NCBI RefSeq assembly: GCF_031458095.1
Contig: NZ_JAVDXU010000001.1
Span: 1,860,001-1,924,000 of the forward strand
Length of the DNA stretch: 64,000 nucleotides
Source: Pelomonas saccharophila_A
Lineage (GTDB): Bacteria; Pseudomonadota; Gammaproteobacteria; Burkholderiales; Burkholderiaceae_C
Direction: 5' to 3'
In this document: in pieces, positions 1 to 9,191 of the stretch
Position numbering within the stretch: position 1 is the stretch's first letter
How the letters are laid out: each line of letters begins with the position of its first letter
Made by a program: the position numbers and the translations under genes
The notes under the pieces: generated by a model
What the model saw: the letters and a program-made list of their open reading frames with translations, nothing else
Databases searched by the model: none
Told to the model about the DNA's origin: nothing

Positions 1-795
1 CAGGTTGTCGATGGCGGCCAGCAGCACGGTCAAGGCGATCAGCGACTCGACGACGGCCGCCGGCGGGTCGATGGCGCCGCTGGCCGCCAGCGCCAGCGTG
101 ATCGAATGGGCCAGCGTGAAAGCGGTGACGAGCTTGAGCGTCTCGCCCAGCGCGGCGCGGCCGCTGGCGCGCGGCGCCCAGCCCTTGCCCTCGCGGCGCC
201 AGACGGCGACCAGCAGCAGCGTGACCAGGAAGAGCACATGGTCCAGCCCGCTGGCGATATGAGCCATGCCCTCGACGACAAAGCCGCCGAAGCCGCGGCT
301 CTCGAGGCTGAGGCGCTGCGGGCCGGCGCCCGGCGTCAGCACCAGCGGCTCGCCCGCCGCGCCGACGAGGCGTGCCAGGCCACGGTGGGCCGTGTCGGTG
401 CTGGCGAAGAGGCGGTAGTCGATGTCGAGCTCATGCACGGCCGCCGCGCAGTGCCAGTGGCTGATGAGGACGGCATGCGTGCCGTCGCTGTGCTGGTCGA
501 GCTGGGGTTGGGGTCGGTCCTGCAGCGTGCAGGCCGCGCCATCGGCCGTCAAGCGCAGGCCGGCCGCGGCGAGCGCCTCGACGTCGGGCCAGCGCTGGCG
601 CACCTCGCCCCAGCTGAGCTTGCCGTCGCCGTCGGCGTCCAGGGCGAGATCGCGATCCAGGTCACGCAGCGCGATGTCCAGGCGCTGCTCGACGGCAGTA
701 CCGTCGACGCGGTAGACGAGATAGGCCTCGCTGGCCTGGTGGGCCTGGGCCGCGCCGCTCAGCAGCAGCGCCAGCCACAACAAACAACGGATCAC
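1..795 (-). CDS. HupE/UreJ-family membrane protein (3' end cut by window edge)
   Basis: The 265 visible codons begin with a signal peptide (LLWLALLLSGAAQA) and an extracytoplasmic domain of about 150 residues. Then comes a hydrophobic region opening with H179-IASG-LDH186-VLFL, the His/Asp-rich signature of HupE/UreJ-type proteins, a family linked to nickel or cobalt handling. The C-terminal membrane segments run off the window. The domain order, secreted N-terminal part then HupE domain, fits the HupE/UreJ_2 subfamily, whose substrate is not established. The GTG start (793-795) overlaps the stop of the upstream TPR gene as GTGA, with GGAG 9 bases upstream. It is the last visible gene of a chain starting with a DUF4331 protein. 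Confidence 0.8.
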   Translation of the reverse strand, partial: MIRCLLWLALLLSGAAQAHQASEAYLVYRVDGTAVEQRLDIALRDLDRDLALDADGDGKLSWGEVRQRWPDVEALAAAGLRLTADGAACTLQDRPQPQLDQHSDGTHAVLISHWHCAAAVHELDIDYRLFASTDTAHRGLARLVGAAGEPLVLTPGAGPQRLSLESRGFGGFVVEGMAHIASGLDHVLFLVTLLLVAVWRREGKGWAPRASGRAALGETLKLVTAFTLAHSITLALAASGAIDPPAAVVESLIALTVLLAAIDNL

Positions 796-1943
796 GGCGC
801 AAAGCTCCGGTCAAGGGCGGCAAGGCGTGCATCCTGCCAGCCCTTGCCGCGCAGCACACGCGCCAGCTCCCGGCGCGTCGCGTCGCCATCACGGCCGGCA
901 GCCAGGGCCGCGCGCAGCAGCAGCACGGCATCGACCGGCTCGCGCTGCATGGCCCAGTTGACCTGGGCCAGGCGCAGGGCCTCGCGCGGCTGCTGCTCGA
1001 CGTCCAGCGCAAAGCGGGCCTGCTCGCGTGCATGCTTGCCGGGCTCGCGGCGGTCGGCGGCGGCCAGGCGCTCGCGCATCTGCGCCGTAGCTGCCGACGC
1101 ATCGCGGCCGAGCTGGCGCAGGGCGATGACCTGGCGCAGCAGCAGCGCATCGGCCTCGGCGTCGGGGCTGCGCTCGACCAGCACCAGGGCCTCGGCCGCA
1201 CGCTGGCGGGCCAGCAGCCAGTCGGCCAGCGCAGCGCGGGTGTAAACCTCGTCCTCACCGGCCAGCGCCGTGCGGTAGAGGGCCGGCGCGGTGGTCTCGT
1301 TGCCCAGGCGTTCGGCCAGCTCGGCACGCATCAACGCCAGCCAGGGCGCCATGGTCCGGCCCGGGTTCAGCCGGGCCAGGGTTTGATCGGCGGCCTGGCC
1401 CTGGCCCGACAGGCTGGCCAACTCGGCCAAGCAGGCCGCGGCGGGCAGCGCGGCCAGCGGCTGCAGCTGCTCGCACAAGGCGCGCGACTCGGCCAGCTCG
1501 GCGCGCAGCTGGTGCAGGGCGGCGGCGTCGAGCAGGGCCTGGGCACGCTGGTCGGGTGCCAGCTCGGTGCGCGCCAGCAGGTGCTTCAGCTCGGCCAGGG
1601 CCGGCTCGAACTCGTGCCGCGCCTGCAGCACGCGGGCGCGCAGCAGCACCGCTTCGGCGGGCGCATCGGCCTGGCGCCACCACGGCGCCAGCGCCGCCTG
1701 CGCGGCACCGAGCTCGCGCGGGTCGCCATGCACGCGGGCGCGCTGCAGCGCTGCGCGGGCGGTGGCGACGGCGAGCGGCAATTGCGCCGGATCGCGCGCC
1801 AAGGCCGCACGACGCTCGCGCTCGGCGGCGTCGATGCGATAGGGCAGGCGCTGCACGATCTCGGCGTCGTCCTTCGGCACGAAGGGTTCGGCCGAGACCG
1901 CGAGCGGCAGCGCCAGCAGCAGCGATACCAGCAGCAGCTTCAC
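792..1943 (-). CDS. Secreted tetratricopeptide-type helical repeat protein
   Basis: The 383-residue product has a clean signal peptide (MKLLLVSLLLALPLAVSA) followed by Ala/Leu/Arg-rich helical repeats throughout, such as LALMRAELAERLGNETTAPA. This is the look of TPR/Sel1-like solenoids, with no enzymatic motif. It is probably a periplasmic scaffold or binding protein. The start is GTG at 1941-1943, overlapping the lipoprotein stop as GTGA, and its own stop overlaps the HupE-like gene in the same way. Translational coupling on both sides suggests it works with its neighbours. Its partner and ligand are unknown. Confidence 0.7.
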   Translation of the reverse strand: MKLLLVSLLLALPLAVSAEPFVPKDDAEIVQRLPYRIDAAERERRAALARDPAQLPLAVATARAALQRARVHGDPRELGAAQAALAPWWRQADAPAEAVLLRARVLQARHEFEPALAELKHLLARTELAPDQRAQALLDAAALHQLRAELAESRALCEQLQPLAALPAAACLAELASLSGQGQAADQTLARLNPGRTMAPWLALMRAELAERLGNETTAPALYRTALAGEDEVYTRAALADWLLARQRAAEALVLVERSPDAEADALLLRQVIALRQLGRDASAATAQMRERLAAADRREPGKHAREQARFALDVEQQPREALRLAQVNWAMQREPVDAVLLLRAALAAGRDGDATRRELARVLRGKGWQDARLAALDRSFAP

Positions 1944-2209
1944 AGGCTTTGCGGCTCTTCGGTCTCGCTGACCGACACCGCCACCGTCGGCAGCGTCAGC
2001 GCCTCCGTGGTCTCGTCGTCGGTCTTCTGCGCCTTCAGATAGCTCACCAGGGCCGTGGATGAAGCCACGGCGCTGTCGGGCACGGCGGTGGGAGCCGGCG
2101 GAGGCGGGGGCGGTGGGGCGATGATTTCAGTGTCGCTGTCACTGCCGCCGCAAGCGGCGAGCAGGAGGGCGGCAGCTGTTGCGACGAGGGCGTTCTGGCG
2201 GGTCAGCAT
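1940..2209 (-). CDS. Small proline-rich lipoprotein
   Basis: The product is a lipoprotein of 89 residues. It has an N-terminal hydrophobic stretch ending in lipobox LLAAC, a GGSDSDTE spacer, a run of eight prolines, and a short acidic tail. Two starts are possible: ATG at 2209, preceded by AAGGGGG at good spacing, or GTG at 2224, which would give a GTGA overlap with the DUF4331 stop like the other junctions of this operon. I chose ATG for its ribosome site. No enzymatic motif is visible. By position it may be an outer-membrane anchored accessory of the DUF4331/TPR/HupE group. Confidence 0.65.
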   Translation of the reverse strand: MLTRQNALVATAAALLLAACGGSDSDTEIIAPPPPPPPAPTAVPDSAVASSTALVSYLKAQKTDDETTEALTLPTVAVSVSETEEPQSL

Positions 2210-2220
2210 GGCGGCCCCCT

Positions 2221-3753
2221 TCACTTCGTGCCCGGGATGGGCGTGTTGAGATAGGGGAAGCCACTCATCAGGGGCACGACGGCCTGATCGACCGCGTCAT
2301 GCAGCTTGAAGCTGGTGGCACCCAGGGGCACCGCGGCGGGCTTGCAGGCCGCGCCGAAGCCGAGCTTGTCGGTGTCGCCATTGGCCACGCACAGGCCGCC
2401 CATGACGGCCACCAGGGAGATGTCGACGACGTCGTCCTTGGGACGGCGGCCATTGGGGAAGCCGGCGTTGTCATTGCCCGCGGCGAGGATGTTGCCGACG
2501 ATGCCCAAACGGTTCTGTTGAGCGAAGGGCACGGCCGGGATGGCGGTGTTCAAGCGCAGCATCTCGGAGGCCGTGACCGTCTTCTGCTGATTGACGCCCT
2601 TGATGCCGGTCAGGAAGGTGGTGACGAGGTCGTTGCGCGGGAAGTTGGTGGGCGCCGTGTTGGGCAGGCCCAGCGCGATCTCCAGCAGGGCCGGCAGGGT
2701 CGGGTTGGTCACGTAGTCAGCGAACTGACCGTCGTCCTTGGGCTTGGACGAGTTGAACTTGTCCTTGTCCTTCAGGCCGATGACGACCTCGTTGACCAGG
2801 GGCATGCCCAGGCGCGAGACCTGCACCCAGGCGCCGCCGGCCTTTTCGCTGGCCTGGTGGCCCGAACCCGGCTTGGGATCAAGCAGGCGGCCCTGGCGCA
2901 GGCTGGCCGTCGTCCAGCCGCCGATGACGTCGTCGGTCGCCGTCTTCAGGCAGTCCTTGTGGATCTCCAGCGCCAGCGTGGTGACGTTCTTGTCGTCGAT
3001 GGTGTTGGGCGCGGCATTGATCAGCGACGGGTCGGTGATGACGGAGACCGGCGCGTTGACGAGGTCGAAGATGGTGCCGAGGTTGACGGCAAAGGGGTCC
3101 TGGCGCTGGCCGACGAAGACCTTGGCCTGGGTCGAGCAGCCGGGAATGGTGATGGGGTAGACATGCTTGGCCGCGTAGCTCGCATAGTCGGCGATGGTCT
3201 TCTTGCCGATGTTGTCGACCGGCTTGTCAAAGGTCGTGGCGCCGCTGGTGGCATGTGCCACCGCCTGGGCCGTGCCGCTGCGGCGGTCGCCGCGCACCAC
3301 GGTCAGCGTGTAGCTCTCGTTGACCTGCAGATTGGCGTCCTTCACATTGGACACGGCGCCCGACTGGATCAGCGGGATGCCGACCATCTTGCCGCCCACG
3401 CTCAGCGACGTGCCGGCGCCGCTGTTGGACAACGTGTTCTTGAAACGGAACTGGAAGCTGATGTGTTCCTTGGCGTCGCCGACGTTGTCGACGTGGATCT
3501 CGTACAGCGCGTTCGGGTCCATCGAGAAGTAGTTCGGGCCGCCATAGCCATCCTGCAGGGGCTGGTAGTTGGCGATCAGCGTCACATAGCCGGCGCGGCC
3601 GGTCTCGTAGCTGTTGAACATATAGAAGTCCGTCGCATCGACCTTGGGCACGGTCGTGATGAAAGGGGCTTCGCGGTGGCTGGAGGCCTGGGCGCCAGCG
3701 GCCAGGCAGAGCAGCGCAACGCCCAAAGCGCTGCGGGTGAGACGAGCATTCAT
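2221..3753 (-). CDS. DUF4331 domain-containing secreted protein
   Basis: The 510-residue protein has a signal peptide ending AGAQA, directly followed by the family hallmark SSHREAPFI and then VDATDFYMFNSYE. These mark the DUF4331 family, exported proteins of unknown biochemistry. The domain fills the whole protein, which is of normal family length. The ATG at 3753 is preferred over upstream TTG (3774) or ATG (3762) because AGGA lies 8 bases upstream and the signal peptide then starts MNARLTRSALG. It is the first gene of the minus-strand chain. The divergent tricorn-like protease starts 138 bases away, so the two may share a control region. Confidence 0.85.
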   Translation of the reverse strand: MNARLTRSALGVALLCLAAGAQASSHREAPFITTVPKVDATDFYMFNSYETGRAGYVTLIANYQPLQDGYGGPNYFSMDPNALYEIHVDNVGDAKEHISFQFRFKNTLSNSGAGTSLSVGGKMVGIPLIQSGAVSNVKDANLQVNESYTLTVVRGDRRSGTAQAVAHATSGATTFDKPVDNIGKKTIADYASYAAKHVYPITIPGCSTQAKVFVGQRQDPFAVNLGTIFDLVNAPVSVITDPSLINAAPNTIDDKNVTTLALEIHKDCLKTATDDVIGGWTTASLRQGRLLDPKPGSGHQASEKAGGAWVQVSRLGMPLVNEVVIGLKDKDKFNSSKPKDDGQFADYVTNPTLPALLEIALGLPNTAPTNFPRNDLVTTFLTGIKGVNQQKTVTASEMLRLNTAIPAVPFAQQNRLGIVGNILAAGNDNAGFPNGRRPKDDVVDISLVAVMGGLCVANGDTDKLGFGAACKPAAVPLGATSFKLHDAVDQAVVPLMSGFPYLNTPIPGTK

Positions 3754-3891
3754 CGTGGGCATCCTGTGGGGCAATGCCGGCTTGGCATCTGGGGTGCTCT
3801 ACGCGCGCTGCGCGCCTCCGGATTCACCCGATGTGACGAATCGCCCCTCCTCCCCCTAGCAAGACAATCGCGCTACTTTCAGGAGAGCTGA

Positions 3892-6800
3892 ATGCCCCGT
3901 TTGCGTTTCGCCGCCCTTGCCGCCGCCCTATGCGCCACCAGCGCCTGGGCCGGTAGCAACGGCTTCTACCGCCAGCCCGCCCTCCAGGGCGACCAGATCT
4001 ATCTCGTGGCCGAGGGCGACCTCTGGCGCGTCGGCACCCAGGGCGGCGCCGCCCAGCGCCTGACGACGCACAACGGCCAGGAAAGCCAGCCGGCCGTCTC
4101 GCCCGACGGTCAGTGGCTGGCCTTCACCGGCCAGTACGACGGCGGCACCGAGCTCTATCTGATGCCGGTGGCCGGCGGCCCGCCCAAGCGCCTGACCTGG
4201 GAAGGCGGCGGCATGCGTGTCTGGGGTTTCACGGCCGCTGGCGAAATCCTCTACACCGGCCTGGACAGCCGCCCCGGCTCCCAGCTCTTCGCCATCGACG
4301 TGAAGACCGGCCAGCGCCGCCAGTTGCCCGTCGGCCAGGCCAGCGACGCCGCCCTGAGCGCCGACGGCAGGACGCTCTACTTCACGCGCGGCGGCCTGCG
4401 CGGCGACAACGCCCGCCAATACCGCGGTGGCGGCATCTCCAAGTTGTGGGCCCTGGATCTGCAGGACAAGGCCGAGGCCAGGCCGCTGATCGCCGAGGGC
4501 AACAACGACCGCCGGCCCCTGCCCTACCGCGTCGGTGCTGCGGAGCGCATCGCCTTCCTGTCGGACCGCGATGGCACGGTCAATCTCTGGTCGGTGGACA
4601 GCCGCGGCGGCGACCTGCGCCAGCACACCACCCACAAGGGCTGGGACATCCGCCATGCGTCCATCGACGGCACGCGCGTCGTCTATGCCCTGGGCGCCGA
4701 TCTCTACCTCGTCGACCTGGCGCAGTCCGTCGCGCCGAAGAAGCTCGACATCAGCCTGGGTGGTGACTTCGACCAGCAGCGCGAGCGCTGGATCAAGAAG
4801 CCCCAGGATTTCCTGACCGACACCGCCTTCGCGCCCAACGGCGAGCGCGTGCTGCTGGCCGCGCGCGGCCATCTCGCCACGCAGGGCGTGCAGCAGCTGC
4901 GCCGCGCCGAGCTGGCCCAGCCGGCCGACGGCCGCTGCAAGCAGGGTGAATTCAGCAGCGACAGCAAGAGCGTGTTCGCCTTCTGCGACTTCAGCGGCGA
5001 GCAGGAGATCTGGCGCTTTGCCGCCAATGGCAGCGGCCAGCCCGAACGCATCACCCATGGCGCACCGGCCCAGCGCCGCGAATTGCTGGCTTCGCCCGAC
5101 GGCCGCTGGCTGGCCCATACGGACAAGGAAGGCCATATCTGGCTGACCGACCTCAAGGCTCCCGCCGGCCCCGCCAACACCCGCGAGGTCGGCCGCAGCC
5201 AGCTGCCCAGCGCAGCGAAATTACTGGCCTGGAGCGCCGACGGCCAGACCCTGGCCTGGATGCTGCCGCTGCGCAACGCCGACCGTGACCAGTTGCAGCT
5301 CTTCCACATTCCCGACGGCCGCACGCACACGCTGACCTCTGACCGCTACGACGCCGGCGGCGCCGCCTTCAGCCCCGATGGCCAGTGGCTCTACTTCGCC
5401 TCCAACCGCAACTTCGCAACGACGGCCAATGGCAGCCCCTGGGGCGACCGCAACACCGGCCCCTTCTTTGGCTTTCGCAGCAAGCTCTACGCCCTGGCCC
5501 TGCAGCCCGGCCTGCGCTCACCCTTCGCGCCCAAGGACGAACTGGAATCGGTTGTCGAGAAGAAGGCTGACGAGCAGCGTGCCCAGGACCGCAAGGCCAC
5601 CGACAAGGACCCGACCGAGCGCAAGCCTGACGACAAGGACGGCAAGGACGCCAGCAAGAAGCCCGAGGAGAAGAAGAGCGCGAAGCCCTCCATCGTCTTC
5701 GAAGGCCTGGCCGAGCGCCTCTACGAACTGCCCGTGCCGGCCGGCAGCTACCGCAGCCTGCGCGTGGACGGCAAGCGCCTGTGGTTCCTGGACCGCGACC
5801 TGGAGAACAAGAGCCAGCTCAAGTCCATCGCCATCGACAACCAGGGCGGCCCAGCCGAGATCCTGGCCAGCGATGTGCGCGACTACGACCTCAGCGCCGA
5901 CGGCAAGAAGCTGATGGTCGTGCGCAACCAGCCCGCCGGTGCGGCGCCCGAGGTCCTCATCGTCGAGGCCGCACCCAAGCTGCCGACCGACCTCGCCAAG
6001 CTGCAGGTGCGCTGGAGCGACTGGCAGATCGCCACCCAGCCGCGCGCCGAATGGAAGCAGATGTTCGTGGACGCCTGGCGCATGCACCGCGACCACTTCT
6101 ACGACAAGGCCATGCATGGCGTCGACTGGGCGGCCGTGCGCGCCAAATACGAGCCCCTGGTGGAGCGCGTGACCGACCGCTACGAGCTCGCCGAGCTGAT
6201 GGCCCAGATGGTCAGCGAGCTCGGTGCCCTGCACAGCCAGATCGGAGCCGGCGACACCCGGCCGGCGCCGGACGAGCCCGGCCTGGCCGGCCTGGGCGGC
6301 CGCTTCTCGCGCGCGCCGGGCGGCTGGCGCATCGATGCCATCTACGGCCATGAGGCCGAGCTGCCAGCCGAGGCGCCACCGCTGGCCGCCGCCGGCGTCA
6401 ACCTGAAGGTGGGCGACATCATCACCACCCTCAATGGCCGCCCCACGGCCGACGCGCCGCACATCCTGGACATGCTGCGCGGCCAGGCCGGCCGCCAGGT
6501 ATTGCTGGAGGTGAAGCAGGCCAATGGCAAGACGGTGCAGCGCATCGTCACGCCGGTGGCGCAGACGCGCGAGAACCAGTTGCGCTACAACGACTGGCGC
6601 GTCAGCCGCGCCCGCACGATCGAACAGCTGGGCCAGGGCCGCATCGGCTATGTGCATCTGCGCGCCATGGGCCCGGCCGACATCGCCGACTTCGTGCGCG
6701 AGTTCTATGCCGCCAGCGACCGCGACGGTCTCATCATCGACGTGCGATACAACAACGGCGGCAACATCGACAGCTGGATTCTCGAGAAGCTGCTGCGCCG

Positions 6801-7254
6801 CGCCTGGGCCTTCTGGCAGCCGCGCTCGCCCGACGGCGCGTCGGTCTATCCGAACATGCAGAACGTCTACCGCGGCCACACCGTGGTGCTGATGAACGAG
6901 GACACCTATTCCGACGGCGAGACCTTTGCCGAAGGCTTCAAGCGCCTCAAGCTCGGCCCCGTCATCGGCAAGCGCAGCTCGGGCGCGGGCGTGTGGCTGT
7001 CGGACGGCAACCGCCTGCTGGACAACGGCATCATGCGCGCCGCCGAGAACGGCCAGATCGATGCCGAAGGCCGCTTCCTCATCGAGGGCATAGGCGTGAC
7101 GCCCGACATCGAGGTCGACAACCTGCCGCGCGCGACGGCGATGGGATTTGATGCCCAGCTGGACGCGGCGCTGGCGGAGCTGAAGCGGCGCATCGCGGCC
7201 GAGCCGGTCCAGCCGGTCAAGCCCGGCGCCTATCCGCGGCCCGTGAAGCCGTGA
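3892..7254 (+). CDS. Tricorn-type S41 family protease, secreted
   Basis: The 1120-residue protein begins with a signal peptide (ending SAWAG). Residues about 25-540 carry PD40-type beta-propeller repeats (SPDGQWLAF, SADGQTLAW, SPDGQWLYF). A very charged Lys/Asp/Glu linker follows at about 555-600, then a second propeller-like part, the tricorn core domain, a PDZ domain (about 807-885) and the C-terminal S41 peptidase domain. Expected catalytic residues are His781 (ELGALHSQ) and nucleophile Ser1007 (TYSDGETF). Tricorn homologues degrade peptides; the signal peptide puts this one in the periplasm. It is monocistronic and ends at a strong terminator. The charged linker is longer than I would expect for the family. 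Confidence 0.9.
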   Translation: MPRLRFAALAAALCATSAWAGSNGFYRQPALQGDQIYLVAEGDLWRVGTQGGAAQRLTTHNGQESQPAVSPDGQWLAFTGQYDGGTELYLMPVAGGPPKRLTWEGGGMRVWGFTAAGEILYTGLDSRPGSQLFAIDVKTGQRRQLPVGQASDAALSADGRTLYFTRGGLRGDNARQYRGGGISKLWALDLQDKAEARPLIAEGNNDRRPLPYRVGAAERIAFLSDRDGTVNLWSVDSRGGDLRQHTTHKGWDIRHASIDGTRVVYALGADLYLVDLAQSVAPKKLDISLGGDFDQQRERWIKKPQDFLTDTAFAPNGERVLLAARGHLATQGVQQLRRAELAQPADGRCKQGEFSSDSKSVFAFCDFSGEQEIWRFAANGSGQPERITHGAPAQRRELLASPDGRWLAHTDKEGHIWLTDLKAPAGPANTREVGRSQLPSAAKLLAWSADGQTLAWMLPLRNADRDQLQLFHIPDGRTHTLTSDRYDAGGAAFSPDGQWLYFASNRNFATTANGSPWGDRNTGPFFGFRSKLYALALQPGLRSPFAPKDELESVVEKKADEQRAQDRKATDKDPTERKPDDKDGKDASKKPEEKKSAKPSIVFEGLAERLYELPVPAGSYRSLRVDGKRLWFLDRDLENKSQLKSIAIDNQGGPAEILASDVRDYDLSADGKKLMVVRNQPAGAAPEVLIVEAAPKLPTDLAKLQVRWSDWQIATQPRAEWKQMFVDAWRMHRDHFYDKAMHGVDWAAVRAKYEPLVERVTDRYELAELMAQMVSELGALHSQIGAGDTRPAPDEPGLAGLGGRFSRAPGGWRIDAIYGHEAELPAEAPPLAAAGVNLKVGDIITTLNGRPTADAPHILDMLRGQAGRQVLLEVKQANGKTVQRIVTPVAQTRENQLRYNDWRVSRARTIEQLGQGRIGYVHLRAMGPADIADFVREFYAASDRDGLIIDVRYNNGGNIDSWILEKLLRRAWAFWQPRSPDGASVYPNMQNVYRGHTVVLMNEDTYSDGETFAEGFKRLKLGPVIGKRSSGAGVWLSDGNRLLDNGIMRAAENGQIDAEGRFLIEGIGVTPDIEVDNLPRATAMGFDAQLDAALAELKRRIAAEPVQPVKPGAYPRPVKP

Positions 7255-7259
7255 GTTGC

Positions 7260-7287
7260 AGGGAGGCCGCGGCCTCCCTTTGCTTTT
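7260..7287 (+). terminator. Intrinsic terminator after the tricorn-like protease
   Basis: A perfect 9-bp inverted repeat, AGGGAGGCC-GC-GGCCTCCCT (7260-7279), is followed by a T-rich tract (TTTGCTTTT). It begins 6 bases after the protease stop codon. Confidence 0.8.
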
Positions 7288-7356
7288 GCGCCCAAACTGG
7301 CATCATGGATCGCAGCCCCGTCATCCCGACGCTCGGCATGGATCCTGGGAGGCCTT

Positions 7357-7800
7357 ATGGGTTTAGGAATGAAGCTCGCGACCGCGTCCGGCAGTACCGA
7401 ACCCCAAGCCCTGATGGAGGTCAACACGACGCCATTGATCGATGTGATGCTGGTGCTGCTGGTGATGCTCATCATCACCATCCCGATGCAGCTGCACTCC
7501 TTCGGGCTGGATATCGGCGGCAGCCCTCCTGCCGCGAATCCGCCCAAACCCGTCGTGCATGTGGTCTCCATCGACTTCGACGGCACCGTCTACTGGGATG
7601 ACCAGGCCCTGAACGGTCGTGCCGCCGTCGACGCCAAGATGCAGGAAGTGGGCGCCCTGGCGGCGGCCAACCAGCCCGAGGTGCATATCAAGCCGAACAA
7701 GCTGGTGGACTATGGGGTCGTCGCCGCCGTCATGAGCTCGGCGCAGAGCCACGGCGTCAGGAAGATGGGCGTGCTCGGCAACGAGCAGCTCGCCAGCTAG
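7357..7800 (+). CDS. ExbD/TolR-family biopolymer transport protein (orphan)
   Basis: The 147-residue protein has a short cytoplasmic N-terminus, one transmembrane helix with the family signature PLIDVMLVLLVMLI (its Asp is the proton-conducting residue of ExbD/TolR), and a periplasmic domain. ExbD proteins work with ExbB to use the proton gradient for TonB or other envelope machines. No exbB or tonB lies beside it: terminators flank it on both sides. The ATG at 7357 has GGAGG four bases upstream; ATG at 7369 is an alternative start. It probably serves an ExbB encoded elsewhere. Confidence 0.85.
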   Translation: MGLGMKLATASGSTEPQALMEVNTTPLIDVMLVLLVMLIITIPMQLHSFGLDIGGSPPAANPPKPVVHVVSIDFDGTVYWDDQALNGRAAVDAKMQEVGALAAANQPEVHIKPNKLVDYGVVAAVMSSAQSHGVRKMGVLGNEQLAS

Positions 7801-7821
7801 CCGCCCGATCCCGTCGCGAGC

Positions 7822-7852
7822 AAAAGGGAGGGCGCGGCCTCCCTTTTGTTTT
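7822..7852. terminator. Bidirectional terminator between exbD-like gene and tyrS
   Basis: The stem AAAAGGGAGG pairs with CCTCCCTTTT around a GC-rich loop and is followed by GTTTT. A-rich and T-rich flanks on each side let it serve both converging genes. Confidence 0.8.
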
Positions 7853-9078
7853 CAGCTCAGCACGACCCGCGCAAACTTGCGCTTGCCCACCTGCAGCACA
7901 TGCTCGCCGGCATCGAGCTTCAGGCCCTTGTCAGAGATCACCTCGCCGCCACGGCGCACGCCGCCCTGCTCGACCATGCGCAGGCCTTCACCCGTCGATG
8001 CGACCAGGCCGGCGGCCTTCAGCACCTGGGCCAGGCCCATGGGCGCGCCGTTGAGTTGCACCTCGGGAATGTCGTCCGGAATGCCGCCCTTGGCGCGGTT
8101 GTTGAAATCGGCCTCGGCTGCATCCGCGGCGGCCGCGCTGTGGAAGCGCGCCGTGATCTCCTTGGCCAGCATGACCTTGGCGTCCTTCGGATTGCGGCCT
8201 GCCTGGACCTCAGCCTTCAACGCGGCAATTTCGCCGAGAGACTTGAAGGACAGCAGCTCGAACCACTTCCACATCTGCACGTCGCTGATCGACAGGATCT
8301 TGGCGAACATGGTGTTGGCCGGCTCGGTGATGCCGATGTAGTTGTTCTTGGACTTGGACATCTTCTCGACGCCGTCCAGGCCCTCCAGCAGCGGCATGGT
8401 CAGGATGCACTGCGGCTCCTGGCCGTATTCCTGCTGCAGATGGCGGCCCATCAGCAGGTTGAACTTCTGGTCGGTGCCGCCCAGCTCCAGGTCGGCCTTC
8501 AGCGCCACCGAGTCATAGCCCTGCATCAGCGGGTAGAGGAACTCGTGCACCGAGATCGGCGTCTGGGCCGCGAAGCGCTTGGTGAAGTCGTCGCGCTCCA
8601 TCATGCGGGCCACCGTGTACTTGCTGGCCAGCTGGATCATGCCGGCCGCGCCCAGCGGCTCGCTCCACTCGGAGTTGTAGCGAATCTCGGTGCGTGCCGG
8701 GTCCAGCACCAGCTTGGCCTGGGCGTAATAGGTCTCGGCGTTGGCCTGGATCTGCTCCTTGGTCAGCGGTGGGCGGGTGGCGTTGCGGCCGGACGGGTCG
8801 CCGATCAGCGAGGTGAAGTCGCCGATCAGGAAGATGACCTGGTGACCCAGGTCCTGCAATTGGCGCATCTTGTTCAAGACCACCGTGTGACCGACGTGGA
8901 TGTCGGGCGCCGTCGGGTCCAGGCCCAGCTTGATGCGCAGCGGCACGCCCGTTGCGGCCGAGCGGGCCAGCTTCTTCGTCCATTCCGCCTCCGGCAGCAG
9001 CTCATCCACGCCGCGGCGCGTGACAGCCAGGGCTTCGAGGACGGCATCGGTGATGGGGAATTGCGGGGCGTCGGACAT
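7852..9078 (-). CDS. tyrS: Tyrosine--tRNA ligase
   Basis: The 408-residue class I aminoacyl-tRNA synthetase charges tRNA-Tyr in the cytoplasm. The HIGH motif is HVGH (61-64), and KMSKS is present intact around residue 240. The C-terminus holds an S4-like RNA-binding domain (about 342-400, ending KRKFARVVLS). The length and the HVGH version fit the TyrZ-like bacterial subgroup common in betaproteobacteria. It is transcribed away from the M23 peptidase gene, and this tyrS/M23/anmK neighbourhood is typical of the group. Confidence 0.95.
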   Translation of the reverse strand: MSDAPQFPITDAVLEALAVTRRGVDELLPEAEWTKKLARSAATGVPLRIKLGLDPTAPDIHVGHTVVLNKMRQLQDLGHQVIFLIGDFTSLIGDPSGRNATRPPLTKEQIQANAETYYAQAKLVLDPARTEIRYNSEWSEPLGAAGMIQLASKYTVARMMERDDFTKRFAAQTPISVHEFLYPLMQGYDSVALKADLELGGTDQKFNLLMGRHLQQEYGQEPQCILTMPLLEGLDGVEKMSKSKNNYIGITEPANTMFAKILSISDVQMWKWFELLSFKSLGEIAALKAEVQAGRNPKDAKVMLAKEITARFHSAAAADAAEADFNNRAKGGIPDDIPEVQLNGAPMGLAQVLKAAGLVASTGEGLRMVEQGGVRRGGEVISDKGLKLDAGEHVLQVGKRKFARVVLS

Positions 9079-9191
9079 GGCGCATCGGCGCCTGGCAGCT
9101 AACCAGACGAAACGTTAAGTTATTGATCCATCGGGGTTAACCGGCATGCCAGGTAGGACAAAGCCGTTAGAATTCACCCTTCGTTTTGGGG

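Noticed and set aside
2179..3891. A 570-residue open frame on the plus strand opposite the DUF4331 gene
   Set aside because: It has the Gly/Val/Arg/Asp composition of a GC-rich antisense shadow, no family motif, and DUF4331 on the other strand is unmistakable.
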